From Salinimicrobium tongyeongense (GTDB taxonomy: Bacteria; Bacteroidota; Bacteroidia; Flavobacteriales; Flavobacteriaceae), in the NCBI RefSeq assembly GCF_026109735.1, contig NZ_CP069620.1, forward strand, positions 186,001 through 250,000: a stretch of 64,000 nucleotides of DNA. The letters run 5' to 3'. Position 1 is the stretch's first letter. Every line of letters starts with the position of its first letter. Both the position numbers and the translations under genes were made by a program. Below are positions 26,411 through 35,826 of the stretch, piece after piece. The notes beneath the pieces are model-generated. The model searched no databases, was not told where the DNA came from, and saw only the letters and a list, made by a program, of their open reading frames with translations.

Positions 26411-26658
26411 AAATTTTCTTTTGCGGAAAAATATTTATTAAAGGGGTTAGATTTTTTTGTTCTATCTGATATTCAAAACCTGAATAAAAAGCAGCGTTTT
26501 ATAAATTATATCTGTCTTTTATTTTAAAAGTCAAAAAAAGCTTAGTGCTCAATTGAAGCACTACACATTAGGATCGACCTTATATTTATTAATATTAAAT
26601 AATTTTAAATATAGCATTTTATTCCACATATGCTCAAAAATTCCTGGCGGTCCATGTT

Positions 26659-27192
26659 TTATTTTTTCCGTTTGTAATTCAGTTGCACCAATCCGGTTTC
26701 AAATGATTTTGCTTTTACAAATTCCAGTAACTGTTCAGGTCGACCATCATTAAATAATCTTGTTCCATCCCCTAACAAAACGGGAATTACAGAAATAATA
26801 AATTCATCAATCAAATCATATTTTAACAGTTCATTAATTACTTCTGCACCACCATCACAATATATATTTTTACCTTCTTTAGATTTAAGTTGTTCTATTA
26901 AATCGGGGATTTTACCTGTAAAAAAAGTTGTTCTGCCAATACTTGGCCTGTGGGTTCTTGTTATTACATATACATCCCTTTGTCCATTATCGTAAAATGC
27001 TGATCCAATTTCCTGAAGAACATAATCATAGGTTTTTCTACCAATAATAAAAGTGTCAATTGTATTTGTAAATTCACTATAACCATAGTCTTCACCTTCT
27101 TTTTCCACGTGCTTTAAGAAACTCAGATCGTTATTAGGTTTTGCAATGTAGCCATCTAAACTTGTGGCAATAAAAAGTGATATTTTTCTCAT
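26659..27192 (-). CDS. Dihydrofolate reductase / RibD C-terminal domain protein
   Basis: Stand-alone reductase domain of the RibD_C superfamily, NADPH-binding, often of unknown substrate. The start MRKISLFIATSLDGYIAKP is the classic signature, followed by FIIGRKTYDYV, IYCDGGAEVINELL and FIISVIPVLLGDGTRLF. 177 residues is usual. A minus-strand TAATTTTG at 27224-27217 is a possible -7 element. The AraC-type regulator gene lies 72 bases upstream on the same strand, so the reductase may be its target or operon partner. Confidence 0.85.
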   Translation of the reverse strand: MRKISLFIATSLDGYIAKPNNDLSFLKHVEKEGEDYGYSEFTNTIDTFIIGRKTYDYVLQEIGSAFYDNGQRDVYVITRTHRPSIGRTTFFTGKIPDLIEQLKSKEGKNIYCDGGAEVINELLKYDLIDEFIISVIPVLLGDGTRLFNDGRPEQLLEFVKAKSFETGLVQLNYKRKK

Positions 27193-27264
27193 CTGTTTCA
27201 GGTTTTAATGATATGGCAAAATTAATTTTAGACAATCATTTACGCTGTGTAAAAAAGCGACATT

Positions 27265-27999
27265 TTAAAGCATCGATGGAGAAAATCCTGTATTACGTTT
27301 GATTTCATTATTAAGATGTGAATGGTCATAATAACCACATTCAAATGCAATATCTAGTAAACTGTGATTTTCACTGGAGTTCTTGATTAGGTTCAAAGCA
27401 TTTTGAAAACGAATTATGTTTGAATATTCTTTTGGTGAAATCCCTATTTGGGACTTAAACTTTCTTTCTAATTGCCGCACCGTAGTATGATTTCTCCTTG
27501 CAAGTTCTGAAATTTTCAATTTACCATTTGCAGAATGAATATCACTGATTATGGAATGCAGCACATTTTCTTTGCTTCTAATTCTGTAAAAAAAATACTG
27601 ATTGAAATAGTGGAAATGGTTTGCAAGTATTTTATCAATATTAAATGAATTGATTTTTTCAAATTGTACTGTATTATCTGTCAGTTCATCCTGTGCCACA
27701 TAAGTATAAAAATTGGTGAAACTTGCAGGTTTAAGGCATACTCCTAGCAGGTGTGTGTTGCTGTCGATAAAACTGTCTTTAAAAGAAGTCATTGCACCAA
27801 CCACATAGGTTTTTCCGAATTCCATAGATACAGAACCATTGTCGGTCAAACAGGCTCCACCTAAATTCATTACTAAACCTGCGCAGCCATCTGGAAAATT
27901 TCGCTCCCAATGGCTGTCAGAGCCTTCACCTTTTAGTTCCCAATAGGAATGAATAAAAGGTGCTAATTCTTTGTGTGGTGTTGTTTCTATGTATTTCAT
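27265..27999 (-). CDS. AraC-family transcriptional regulator
   Basis: N-terminal ligand-sensing region of the DUF6597 type (KELAPFIHSYWELKG, FPDGCAGLVMNLG), then an AraC double helix-turn-helix near residues 165-244: LKISELARRNHTTVRQLERK and LLDIAFECGYYDHSHLNNEI, ending RNTGFSPSML. 244 residues is normal. It probably regulates the reductase gene downstream. The signal is unknown. Confidence 0.85.
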   Translation of the reverse strand: MKYIETTPHKELAPFIHSYWELKGEGSDSHWERNFPDGCAGLVMNLGGACLTDNGSVSMEFGKTYVVGAMTSFKDSFIDSNTHLLGVCLKPASFTNFYTYVAQDELTDNTVQFEKINSFNIDKILANHFHYFNQYFFYRIRSKENVLHSIISDIHSANGKLKISELARRNHTTVRQLERKFKSQIGISPKEYSNIIRFQNALNLIKNSSENHSLLDIAFECGYYDHSHLNNEIKRNTGFSPSML

Positions 28000-28450
28000 C
28001 TGGTTCGTGATGTTGTTAAAAATGACAGCCAGGATTCTGAATATTAAGACGAGCCTTAGAGAATATGGAATACACCTTAACCATCAATAATTAATTATTA
28101 CCTCAGAAAAATAGTTGTCAAAAAAGCCATTTTTGGATAGGCATTTTGTAACGGTCTATAGTTTAATTTTCAGTCGTCAAATCGAAAGTATAAAATTTTA
28201 CACATCTCACTCTCTCCAATGACTATCCTCTTTTACCATTGATTATAACCTATAGGAATAAGAATAAACTTTTTCCAGAATCTCTTGAAGCTAACAGTTA
28301 TGTCCAGTACTTATATAATACTTAATGGAATGTTTGAAAGAGGATATGATCTCGCTATTTTAGACCTACAGTTCAGATCCTGCAGATTTTAAAACAGTAA
28401 TTATTATCAACATTTCTTAAACAATATCTCCTATAAGTGAGGTGATAATT
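28000..28450. other. Non-coding boundary between core genes and the polysaccharide locus
   Basis: 451 bases, AT-rich, with no gene I can support. It holds a 14/15 palindrome copy at 28120-28134 (AAAAAAGCCATTTTT), the last one in the window before the motif disappears. Confidence 0.5.
28120..28134. repeat. Palindromic 15-mer, 14/15 match
   Basis: AAAAAAGCCATTTTT in the spacer next to the polysaccharide locus. Confidence 0.4.
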
Positions 28451-29797
28451 TTAAAAAAACCTTTTTGAAATAGTCAATCCTATACCGGCGTTAGATGATT
28501 CAGAGGAGTGAAGATCGGCTCCAAATTGTAAGTTTACGTGTACATATCTCTGCCAGACATTAGCATCAAGATACAGGGATATAATACGTTCGATGGGTTT
28601 GGAAGTTCCGCTTTTAGCACCGTAATTTCCCCGATAACTGGCCAAAAATTTATAAGGATATTCATAAAAGGCCGTACCAGTTAAGCCTAAGTGATGTGCA
28701 ACAATGTTATTATGTGCCACTCTAAACCTATCCTCGTCGAGCATTATGAAAGGCAGCCCTATAATTCTATTTTCATAAGTCCAGCCTGAACGGTAAAGGT
28801 GATTGTTAAAATAATTATCCTTTCCGTCAGTAGTTGGATAATTTTTACTCTGATTGCGGGTAAAATAATATTCATACATAAAAGCCTGCACCCATTTTTC
28901 TGGTTCCCTATCAGAAATATAGATGCCGTAACGCCCGTCGGGGGTATTTCGAAGTTTTATGCCAGAAAAATCTTCAAAAATAGTATTGTAGATCAATGAA
29001 ATATCAAAATGAGAAAATGAGGTATTCAACTGAACTTCGTAGCCGCCCAAGTGATTTCCAAGACCATTAACCTCCTGCTCACCCACAAAGCCACCACCTC
29101 CTACAAGACTACCTCCTGTTATGACTTTAATGTAGTCGTTGAGACTTGCAGGTAAATCACCATACTCTGGAGATTTACCAGCCCATTGTACATAATGATG
29201 TCCGCCTGCTACTAATTCTACATTATTAATCCCAGTGTATATAAAATGAAAACTTTTATGATGGATTCGGGGCATTTGTATAAACCTGTCACGTTCATCC
29301 GAAAAAAACTCTTCCCAAGAAGCCTTAATTCCAATTCCGGCACGTTTTAAAAGCGTTAAAGGCTTCACCTTAACACTAAAACCCGGAACTGGCCGTGAAT
29401 TTAAAGACCATAATACACTTTCATTTGTAGCACTAATTCCTCTAAAAAACTCATCCCTTTGTTTTCTTCCTGCATATGCTTCTACCCATTTGTTTTCATA
29501 GTTTACAAAAAACTCGTCCAGCTTCACTTCATCCGAATAACCATCACTGTAAAGAAGGCCAATACCTGCAGAAAGAACTCCACCATTTCGAAACATATAG
29601 TTTCCTGTACCGGTTAACCATGAACTTAAATTAGTTTTTTCATTGATTCTTCCACGTTGGTTGGAATGCAGCCAGAAAGGACTCTCTTCACCCGAATAGA
29701 CAAGCCCCTGAGCAGTACCTCTTACTGAATAGTTTACTTCCTGTGAAAAAGCTGCTGAAGCAGACAGCAGAAACATAAAAGTGAGCTTTTTTATCAC
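28451..29797 (-). CDS. Wzi-like capsule assembly outer-membrane protein
   Basis: Signal peptide MIKKLTFMFLLSASAAFSQ, then about 430 residues of alternating strands rich in Tyr, Trp and Gly, ending in an aromatic C-terminus (GIGLTISKRFF) as expected for an outer-membrane beta barrel. The patterns YSGEESPFWLHSNQRG and EAYAGRKQRDEFF match the capsule assembly Wzi family, which helps anchor exported polysaccharide at the cell surface. It marks one end of the polysaccharide locus and is divergent from the phosphatase gene. Confidence 0.82.
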   Translation of the reverse strand: MIKKLTFMFLLSASAAFSQEVNYSVRGTAQGLVYSGEESPFWLHSNQRGRINEKTNLSSWLTGTGNYMFRNGGVLSAGIGLLYSDGYSDEVKLDEFFVNYENKWVEAYAGRKQRDEFFRGISATNESVLWSLNSRPVPGFSVKVKPLTLLKRAGIGIKASWEEFFSDERDRFIQMPRIHHKSFHFIYTGINNVELVAGGHHYVQWAGKSPEYGDLPASLNDYIKVITGGSLVGGGGFVGEQEVNGLGNHLGGYEVQLNTSFSHFDISLIYNTIFEDFSGIKLRNTPDGRYGIYISDREPEKWVQAFMYEYYFTRNQSKNYPTTDGKDNYFNNHLYRSGWTYENRIIGLPFIMLDEDRFRVAHNNIVAHHLGLTGTAFYEYPYKFLASYRGNYGAKSGTSKPIERIISLYLDANVWQRYVHVNLQFGADLHSSESSNAGIGLTISKRFF

Positions 29798-29890
29798 ATT
29801 TTAATTTTGTGTCGTAAATGTAGTATTCTTCCGCTAAAGCCCAATAGACTATGAAATAAAAACATTATTTTTAATCTATAAAATAAATAA

Positions 29891-30637
29891 ATGTTTAGTT
29901 TCTTTCAGAAAAAAATCTTCCTCAAAGATTATCTTGACGGTTTTATTGATATCCACAACCATGTCTTGCCAGGAATTGACGACGGCGCATCAGATGTAGA
30001 TACTTCGATCAGTCTTTTATATGACTATCAAAAACTGGGAATTCGAAAAATAATTGCCACTCCTCATGTCATGAATGATTACTACGCCAATACTCCTAAA
30101 AGTATTAGAAGAGCTTATGATCTACTTATGACAAAGCTGAATACGCTTGATGATTTGAACATAGAGATAAAGACTGCAGCTGAATATATGATGGATCAAG
30201 ATTTTATGGCCCTTATAGAGAAAAAAGAATTACTTTGTTTAAAAGAAGATATGGTTCTGGTAGAAATGTCTTATTTCCAGCCACCAATAAATCTTAATGA
30301 AATTCTATTTCAGCTTCAAACTCAACAATATAAACCGATACTGGCTCACCCGGAGCGCTATGCTTTTCTACATTCCAACTCTCTTAGAAATTACAAGGAA
30401 CTCAAAGACAGGGGATGCCTCTTTCAGTTAAATGCACTTAGTCTTGTTGGCCATTACGGAAAAAACATGAAAGATATAGCTTACCGGCTTCTGGAAGAAA
30501 AGATGATCGATTTTATAGGAACTGATACTCATCAGGCAAGACATTTAGAAAAACTCTCAACAGCCAGTATCTCTTCAAAAAAAGCAGAGATACTGCGTCC
30601 AATAATTGACAATACAAAAAAAACGTTTGTATTTTAA
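29891..30637 (+). CDS. PHP-type protein tyrosine phosphatase (CpsB/YwqE-like)
   Basis: Metal-dependent phosphatase of the PHP superfamily that removes phosphate from the tyrosine cluster of Wzc-type kinases. DIHNHVLPGIDDGASD carries metal ligands His22 and His24; LAHPERYAF and GTDTHQARH carry later ones. 248 residues, cytoplasmic. Its last four bases overlap the end of the wzc gene on the other strand, so kinase and phosphatase are convergent neighbours, consistent with acting on each other. Confidence 0.88.
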   Translation: MFSFFQKKIFLKDYLDGFIDIHNHVLPGIDDGASDVDTSISLLYDYQKLGIRKIIATPHVMNDYYANTPKSIRRAYDLLMTKLNTLDDLNIEIKTAAEYMMDQDFMALIEKKELLCLKEDMVLVEMSYFQPPINLNEILFQLQTQQYKPILAHPERYAFLHSNSLRNYKELKDRGCLFQLNALSLVGHYGKNMKDIAYRLLEEKMIDFIGTDTHQARHLEKLSTASISSKKAEILRPIIDNTKKTFVF

Positions 30638-33024
30638 CTTCTTCCGAAGAAACGTTTTATTGAACCGACGAGACCTTTCTTATCGTCATCTGCACCATAT
30701 CCATAACCGTACCCATAGGAATAACCGTACTTAGCTCCATAAGAAAATTTGGAGTAATCAACATCATTAAGAACCATTGCTAAACCTTTAAGTTTACCTT
30801 GTTGTTTTAGATCTTTAGGGAAATCAAGTAATTTCTTTTCAGTGTAACCTGCTCTTACCACATAAAGGGTAGTATCGGCAAGCTGACTTATCAATAGAGT
30901 ATCAGTAACTATCATGGTTGGAGCAGTATCTACAATAATGAAGTCATAATTACCTTTTTGACTTTTCAGCAACTCTTCCATACGATCATTCATCAGTAGT
31001 TCTGCAGGGTTTGGAGGTATTGCTCCTGAGAAAATAACATCTACAGGTATATTATCCTGTTTCATTGGCTGAATAACATCTTCCGCCCTAATATCCATAT
31101 CGTATAAATAATCTGAAAGACCTTTTGTTTCTAAAGGATTACCAGCAAATTTGTGTAATCTTGGATTACGCACATCTGCTCCAATTAGAAGAATCTTTTT
31201 ACCTGTACTAGCTAAAGTACGTGCAAGATTAAAAGAAATAAAAGTTTTTCCTTCCCCCTTAATCGTAGAAGTAACAAAAATGACTTCTGCTTTATCTTTA
31301 TTTCTTGACTGAACCAGGTAAGCAAGATTGGTTCTGAGTATCCGAAATGATTCGGCCAAAGGAGAACGATCATTTAACTGTATCAATTCGGCCTCATCCT
31401 TTGTTATCTTTGGTATTTCACCCAAAAAGGGTACATGCTTATTGAGGTACTGCAAATCACCTTTATGGTGAACTTTAGTATCAAGAAAATTGACAACAAA
31501 AATAATTAGGAGTGGAATTACCAGGCCAATCACCCCTCCTCCCGTAAGAACCAACCATGGCTTAGGATCTACAGGCTCACTATAGGTAAAGGCCGGATCA
31601 ATAACTTTAGCTACCGGAGACGTGGCAGCAAAAGAAATAGCAGATTCTTCACGCCTCTGCAGGAGAAACAGATAAAGTTGTTCTTTTATCGCCTGTTGAC
31701 GTTCAATACTTCTTATCCCTTTTTCAAGTCCAGGAAATGAACTAAACTGTCCTTCTGCCCTCTGATCTAACTGGTTTAATTCCCTTAATTGAATACGAAT
31801 GGAACTACGCGTCTGCTCAATATTATTTAAGATATTTTCCCTTAAGTCATCTAATTGATCACTAATAGTCTGCACAACCGGATTTTGAGCAGTACCGGTT
31901 TTTAAGTACGCATTCCTCTGAAGCACTAGTTCATTATATTGACCAATAGCAGATCCCATCCCCCCTTGTTCCAATCCGATTCCTTCAGGTAAAAGTTGAT
32001 AAGGTTTAGCGGAACTAAGTGTACTTTCAATTCCTTCCAAAATCATTAGTTGGGTTTCCAAAGTGAAAATTTCTTGTTCAGCCATAGTAGATTTGGCCAT
32101 ATACTCACCTGCACTACTTCCCACATCCATAAAGCGATTTTCACTTTTAAAATCTGCTATTCCTCCTTCAACAGAATCAAGTTCGTGAGAAATCAGTTCC
32201 AATCGCTGTCTTATAAACTCAGCTGTATTTTCGGCTACCTGCCTTTTATCAGCTACTCCATCGGCATTAAAATGAACCATAAGAGTATTAAGAAAATCTC
32301 TGGATTTTTCGGGCACTTCTCCTGTGATGCTAAGCGACAGAATGTCTTTAGCTTTTCCTTGTGGTGCTACGACCATCTTTGAGATATATTCATTGGCTAC
32401 CGTACGTATGGGACGAACAACAATATTTACAGTATTATTAGCCCCTAAAGAAATTTGATTTGGAGCAATAAGAAAACGAAGTCCTCCTATTTCAAGTGGC
32501 TCACCAAATTCATAAATTCCGGAAGAACCATTTGCGGTTTCTAATCGAAAAGTTGTCGCAGACTGGGGCGTAACCAATATATTTAGCGAAGACTCATGAA
32601 CAACTTTTTTATCAGTTAAGAACTCAATTGAAATGGGGCTATTTTTATAAGCTTCTACAGCAATAACCTTTCCTTCTATAAAATAGGCAACATTAAAATT
32701 TAAATCATCAATCACCTTTTCAACCAAACGCTTGGATTTGAGTGTGACTATCTGATTATCCAGCGAGTTATCATTAATAGCTAATATTGAAGTACCACCA
32801 GAGGGGAGGGCCCCTACCATCCCGTTTTTTTCTTCGCTAAGAATCATCATTGAGGCCTCTGTAGTATAGGCAGGAATGGTATAACGGTTATAAAGATACG
32901 CAATGAATAGGCCGAGTAAACAGCCGAACACAAGCCATTTCCAATGTTTTAGATATTTAAATATCTCTGCCTTAAGATCGAAATTGGATTCTTCTTTCTC
33001 TGAAAATTCCTCTAATTCTTCCAT
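30634..33024 (-). CDS. wzc: Polysaccharide co-polymerase and tyrosine autokinase
   Basis: Wzc-type inner-membrane kinase controlling chain length and export. The N-terminal Wzz domain has TM1 near 30-47 and a periplasmic coiled-coil region (260-460). TM2 lies near 490-511, followed by the BY-kinase domain: Walker A TSTIKGEGKT 585-594, Walker A' LLIGADVRNPR 612-622, Walker B FIIVDTAP 695-702. The tail has eight tyrosines between 757 and 776 (YGYSYGYGYGYG), the autophosphorylation cluster. The start overlaps the wza stop by one base; it is the last gene of the pgl-wza-wzc operon. Confidence 0.93.
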   Translation of the reverse strand: MEELEEFSEKEESNFDLKAEIFKYLKHWKWLVFGCLLGLFIAYLYNRYTIPAYTTEASMMILSEEKNGMVGALPSGGTSILAINDNSLDNQIVTLKSKRLVEKVIDDLNFNVAYFIEGKVIAVEAYKNSPISIEFLTDKKVVHESSLNILVTPQSATTFRLETANGSSGIYEFGEPLEIGGLRFLIAPNQISLGANNTVNIVVRPIRTVANEYISKMVVAPQGKAKDILSLSITGEVPEKSRDFLNTLMVHFNADGVADKRQVAENTAEFIRQRLELISHELDSVEGGIADFKSENRFMDVGSSAGEYMAKSTMAEQEIFTLETQLMILEGIESTLSSAKPYQLLPEGIGLEQGGMGSAIGQYNELVLQRNAYLKTGTAQNPVVQTISDQLDDLRENILNNIEQTRSSIRIQLRELNQLDQRAEGQFSSFPGLEKGIRSIERQQAIKEQLYLFLLQRREESAISFAATSPVAKVIDPAFTYSEPVDPKPWLVLTGGGVIGLVIPLLIIFVVNFLDTKVHHKGDLQYLNKHVPFLGEIPKITKDEAELIQLNDRSPLAESFRILRTNLAYLVQSRNKDKAEVIFVTSTIKGEGKTFISFNLARTLASTGKKILLIGADVRNPRLHKFAGNPLETKGLSDYLYDMDIRAEDVIQPMKQDNIPVDVIFSGAIPPNPAELLMNDRMEELLKSQKGNYDFIIVDTAPTMIVTDTLLISQLADTTLYVVRAGYTEKKLLDFPKDLKQQGKLKGLAMVLNDVDYSKFSYGAKYGYSYGYGYGYGADDDKKGLVGSIKRFFGRS

Positions 33025-33821
33025 TAAATGTTATTGAATAATACAAATAAACTAAATGCTGTGGTAACAATAGAGACCAATCCCTGCCAGCTTGTAATAA
33101 ATCCTGCAGATTTCACTTTGCGATATGTTGGCTCCACATACACTATATCATTTTGTTTCAAATAATAAAAAGGATTTTGAAAAATATCGACACTGGTGAG
33201 ATCCAGAATTTCATATTTCAACTCTTCGTTATCCTGCCTAATAACTAAAATTTTGTCCCTTTTCCCGTCATAACTAATATCACCAGACATCGCAATAGCC
33301 TGAGGAACTGAAATACGCTCATCTGTGACATTGATTACCTGACTACCAGTTTCTCCCATCACAGTAACTTTAAAGTTCACAATGCGAACTCTTACTACAG
33401 CATCTTTTAAATATTTATCACGAAGCTCGGTGGTTAAATTTTCCTGCAGTTCTTCTCTGGTTTTTCCGGCCACATGAATTTCCCCCAAGACAGGAAAATT
33501 AATATTCCCATCGGAATCAACAAGGTACCCAGTTAAAGCAGCGTTATTCCCCCCTCCACTTCCGTTATTTTGAGCATTAGCTTTAAGTTGAAAAGGTGCC
33601 GCCAATTCTTCATTCATTGAAGAAACATCAACACGTAAAATATCATTAATTTCAATTTCAGCCTGAAAATCATCAGGGGCAGCCATATTAGGAAGTCGTT
33701 CAAAATCCTGGAAATAAACAACATCTTTCCTGCTAGAACATGAAGAAACTAATAAGACTCCTAATAAGACTACTAAGTAATTATATAAAGAAAGAAAATT
33801 ATAGGATTTAGATATTACCAT
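33024..33821 (-). CDS. wza: Polysaccharide export outer-membrane lipoprotein
   Basis: Wza/BexD family exporter. A hydrophobic signal ends in lipobox LVSSCSS near residue 28. The polysaccharide export domain (EINDILRVDVSSMNEE) and SLBB domains (GYLVDSDGNINFPVLGEI, RISVPQAIAMSGDI) follow. The C-terminal hydrophobic segment near 245-262 fits the barrel helix or a membrane anchor. 265 residues, shorter than E. coli Wza but usual for Bacteroidetes. It lies between pglF and wzc with minimal spacing. Confidence 0.92.
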   Translation of the reverse strand: MVISKSYNFLSLYNYLVVLLGVLLVSSCSSRKDVVYFQDFERLPNMAAPDDFQAEIEINDILRVDVSSMNEELAAPFQLKANAQNNGSGGGNNAALTGYLVDSDGNINFPVLGEIHVAGKTREELQENLTTELRDKYLKDAVVRVRIVNFKVTVMGETGSQVINVTDERISVPQAIAMSGDISYDGKRDKILVIRQDNEELKYEILDLTSVDIFQNPFYYLKQNDIVYVEPTYRKVKSAGFITSWQGLVSIVTTAFSLFVLFNNI

Positions 33822-33824
33822 TGT

Positions 33825-35807
33825 TTAATTGGTTTTTTCTTGCGAAGGATGTTGTACTGGTTCTTTATCTAACTTTTCAAAAGTAGAATTATTGCTCTTA
33901 AATTCAGGAACTAGAGCTTTTAATTCTGCAACAACCTTATCGCTTTTCAGTTTTGCAGCCACCCTGATAATAGTTTCTATCGAAAAATTTATTTTTTGGT
34001 AATTCCCGGGTTGATCAATTGCGATCATGATCTTCTTGTGATGAGTGGGTAAAGTTTTACTTTTATTGCTCAAAAGTTCTTCAAATAACTTCTCTCCTGG
34101 CCTAAGACCTGTAATTTTTATACCAATTTGCTTATTGGGAACAAAACCTGCTAATTTAATCATCTTCACAGCAAGATCCATAATTTTTACCGGTTCGCCC
34201 ATATCAAAAATAAAAATCTCTCCTCCATTTCCCATTGCTCCTGCTTCAAGAACTAACTGACAGGCTTCAGGGATAGTCATGAAATAGCGAATTATATCTG
34301 GATGTGTTATAGTTACAGGCCCGCCATTTTCTATTTGTTTTCTAAATAGTGGAACCACAGAACCATTTGATCCCAAAACATTTCCAAACCTGGTTGTTAT
34401 AAATTTAGTTTGTCCTGGTTCTTTACATATTGAATGATAAAGAGCCTGCACATACATTTCAGCTGCTCGTTTAGAAGCACCCATAACATTAGTTGGGTTC
34501 ACTGCCTTATCTGTTGATACCATAACAAAGTGTCCCACATTATGTTCCACAGCAAGATCTGCAAGGTTTTTTGTACCCTGAATATTTACAAACACTGCCT
34601 CATGAGGATTCTCTTCCATTAAAGGAACATGCTTGTATGCTGCTGCATGATAAATCACATCTACTGATCTTCTTTTTAAAAGAAGATCAAGCCTTTTACG
34701 ATTTGCAACATCGCAGATTATACATTTAAAATTCAGATCGGGAAACTTAGACTGAATTTCTAATTGTAAGTTATGAAGTGGAGTCTCAGCCTGATCTAAA
34801 ATGAGAAGCAACTTTGGCCCATATTCCGCAACCTGCCGGACTATTTCACTCCCAATTGAGCCCGCACCACCAGTCACTAATATTACCTTTCCTGTGAGTT
34901 GTTGGCGCTTATTTTCTTTGTTTAGCAAAATAGGCTCACGATCTAAAAGATCTTCTATCTGCAAAGATTTGACTTTGTGAGAAACAGACCGCTCATCTTC
35001 ATAGTCGGCCACAATGGGAGCATTAAAAACCTTAATATTGTTTTCCAAACAGTCTTCTACAACCGCGAATTTTTCTTCAGCGGTTAAAGTATTTTCAGAA
35101 AGAATTAGAGCAGAAGCTTCTAATTTTTGCGCCTCTTCACTTATCTTCAGACCATTATATATAACGGGTTTCCCTAAAATCCTGATGTTTCGCCTGGTAT
35201 TATCATTCGTAATAAATCCCCTTATATCAAAACGCTTTGGATGCTCAATTTCTAAAGCACCTGCTATAGAAATGGCGTTTTCATCGGCTCCAAATACAAT
35301 AGCTTTTTGCAAACTCTGGCTTCTTTGAGTCCTTTTAAAATATTCATAAACCTGTTTTACTGAAAGTCGAAAAAGAAACAGGAGGATAAAAGACACAAGA
35401 AAATAAAAAATAAGACCAGCTACCAGATAAATCTTTTCCCCAATAAGAAAAAATGTAAAATAATTTATAAACAATAGCGTGATAAAAGTGCTAAAGCAAG
35501 CGAGCATGATCTTTAGTGCATCCAGATAAGAGGAGTGCCTTATTAATCCGGCGTAAGTTCTAAAAACAAAGAAGAAGAAAATATTAACCCCTATTGCCAG
35601 GAACATACGTTGGGAAAGAGACAATAAATCATAAAAATGAGAAGTGAGATCCTGTAAAGCTATAACAGTCAATATGTCAGCAATTACAATTAGAGCTACA
35701 TCAATTCCCAAAATAGCCCAACGGGGCAGATATTTAATATTTCTAATATCCAGCCGATTTTCAGAGGCCAAGATTTGCTCAAGGGCTTTATTTAACTTCT
35801 TCCCCAT
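33825..35807 (-). CDS. Membrane UDP-GlcNAc 4,6-dehydratase (PglF/WbpM/CapD type)
   Basis: Long nucleotide-sugar dehydratase that makes UDP-4-keto-6-deoxy-GlcNAc, the first step towards diacetylbacillosamine or related sugars. Four membrane helices (about 28-150) precede a CoA-binding-like domain and a C-terminal SDR domain. VTGGAGSIGSEI is the NAD site. STDKAVNPTNVMGASKR carries the catalytic Asp and Lys, with Met at the usual Tyr position as in PglF and WbpM. 660 residues. Clustered directly with aminotransferase, acetyltransferase and sugar transferase genes. Confidence 0.9.
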   Translation of the reverse strand: MGKKLNKALEQILASENRLDIRNIKYLPRWAILGIDVALIVIADILTVIALQDLTSHFYDLLSLSQRMFLAIGVNIFFFFVFRTYAGLIRHSSYLDALKIMLACFSTFITLLFINYFTFFLIGEKIYLVAGLIFYFLVSFILLFLFRLSVKQVYEYFKRTQRSQSLQKAIVFGADENAISIAGALEIEHPKRFDIRGFITNDNTRRNIRILGKPVIYNGLKISEEAQKLEASALILSENTLTAEEKFAVVEDCLENNIKVFNAPIVADYEDERSVSHKVKSLQIEDLLDREPILLNKENKRQQLTGKVILVTGGAGSIGSEIVRQVAEYGPKLLLILDQAETPLHNLQLEIQSKFPDLNFKCIICDVANRKRLDLLLKRRSVDVIYHAAAYKHVPLMEENPHEAVFVNIQGTKNLADLAVEHNVGHFVMVSTDKAVNPTNVMGASKRAAEMYVQALYHSICKEPGQTKFITTRFGNVLGSNGSVVPLFRKQIENGGPVTITHPDIIRYFMTIPEACQLVLEAGAMGNGGEIFIFDMGEPVKIMDLAVKMIKLAGFVPNKQIGIKITGLRPGEKLFEELLSNKSKTLPTHHKKIMIAIDQPGNYQKINFSIETIIRVAAKLKSDKVVAELKALVPEFKSNNSTFEKLDKEPVQHPSQEKTN

Positions 35808-35826
35808 AACTTTTATTTAGAGCATC

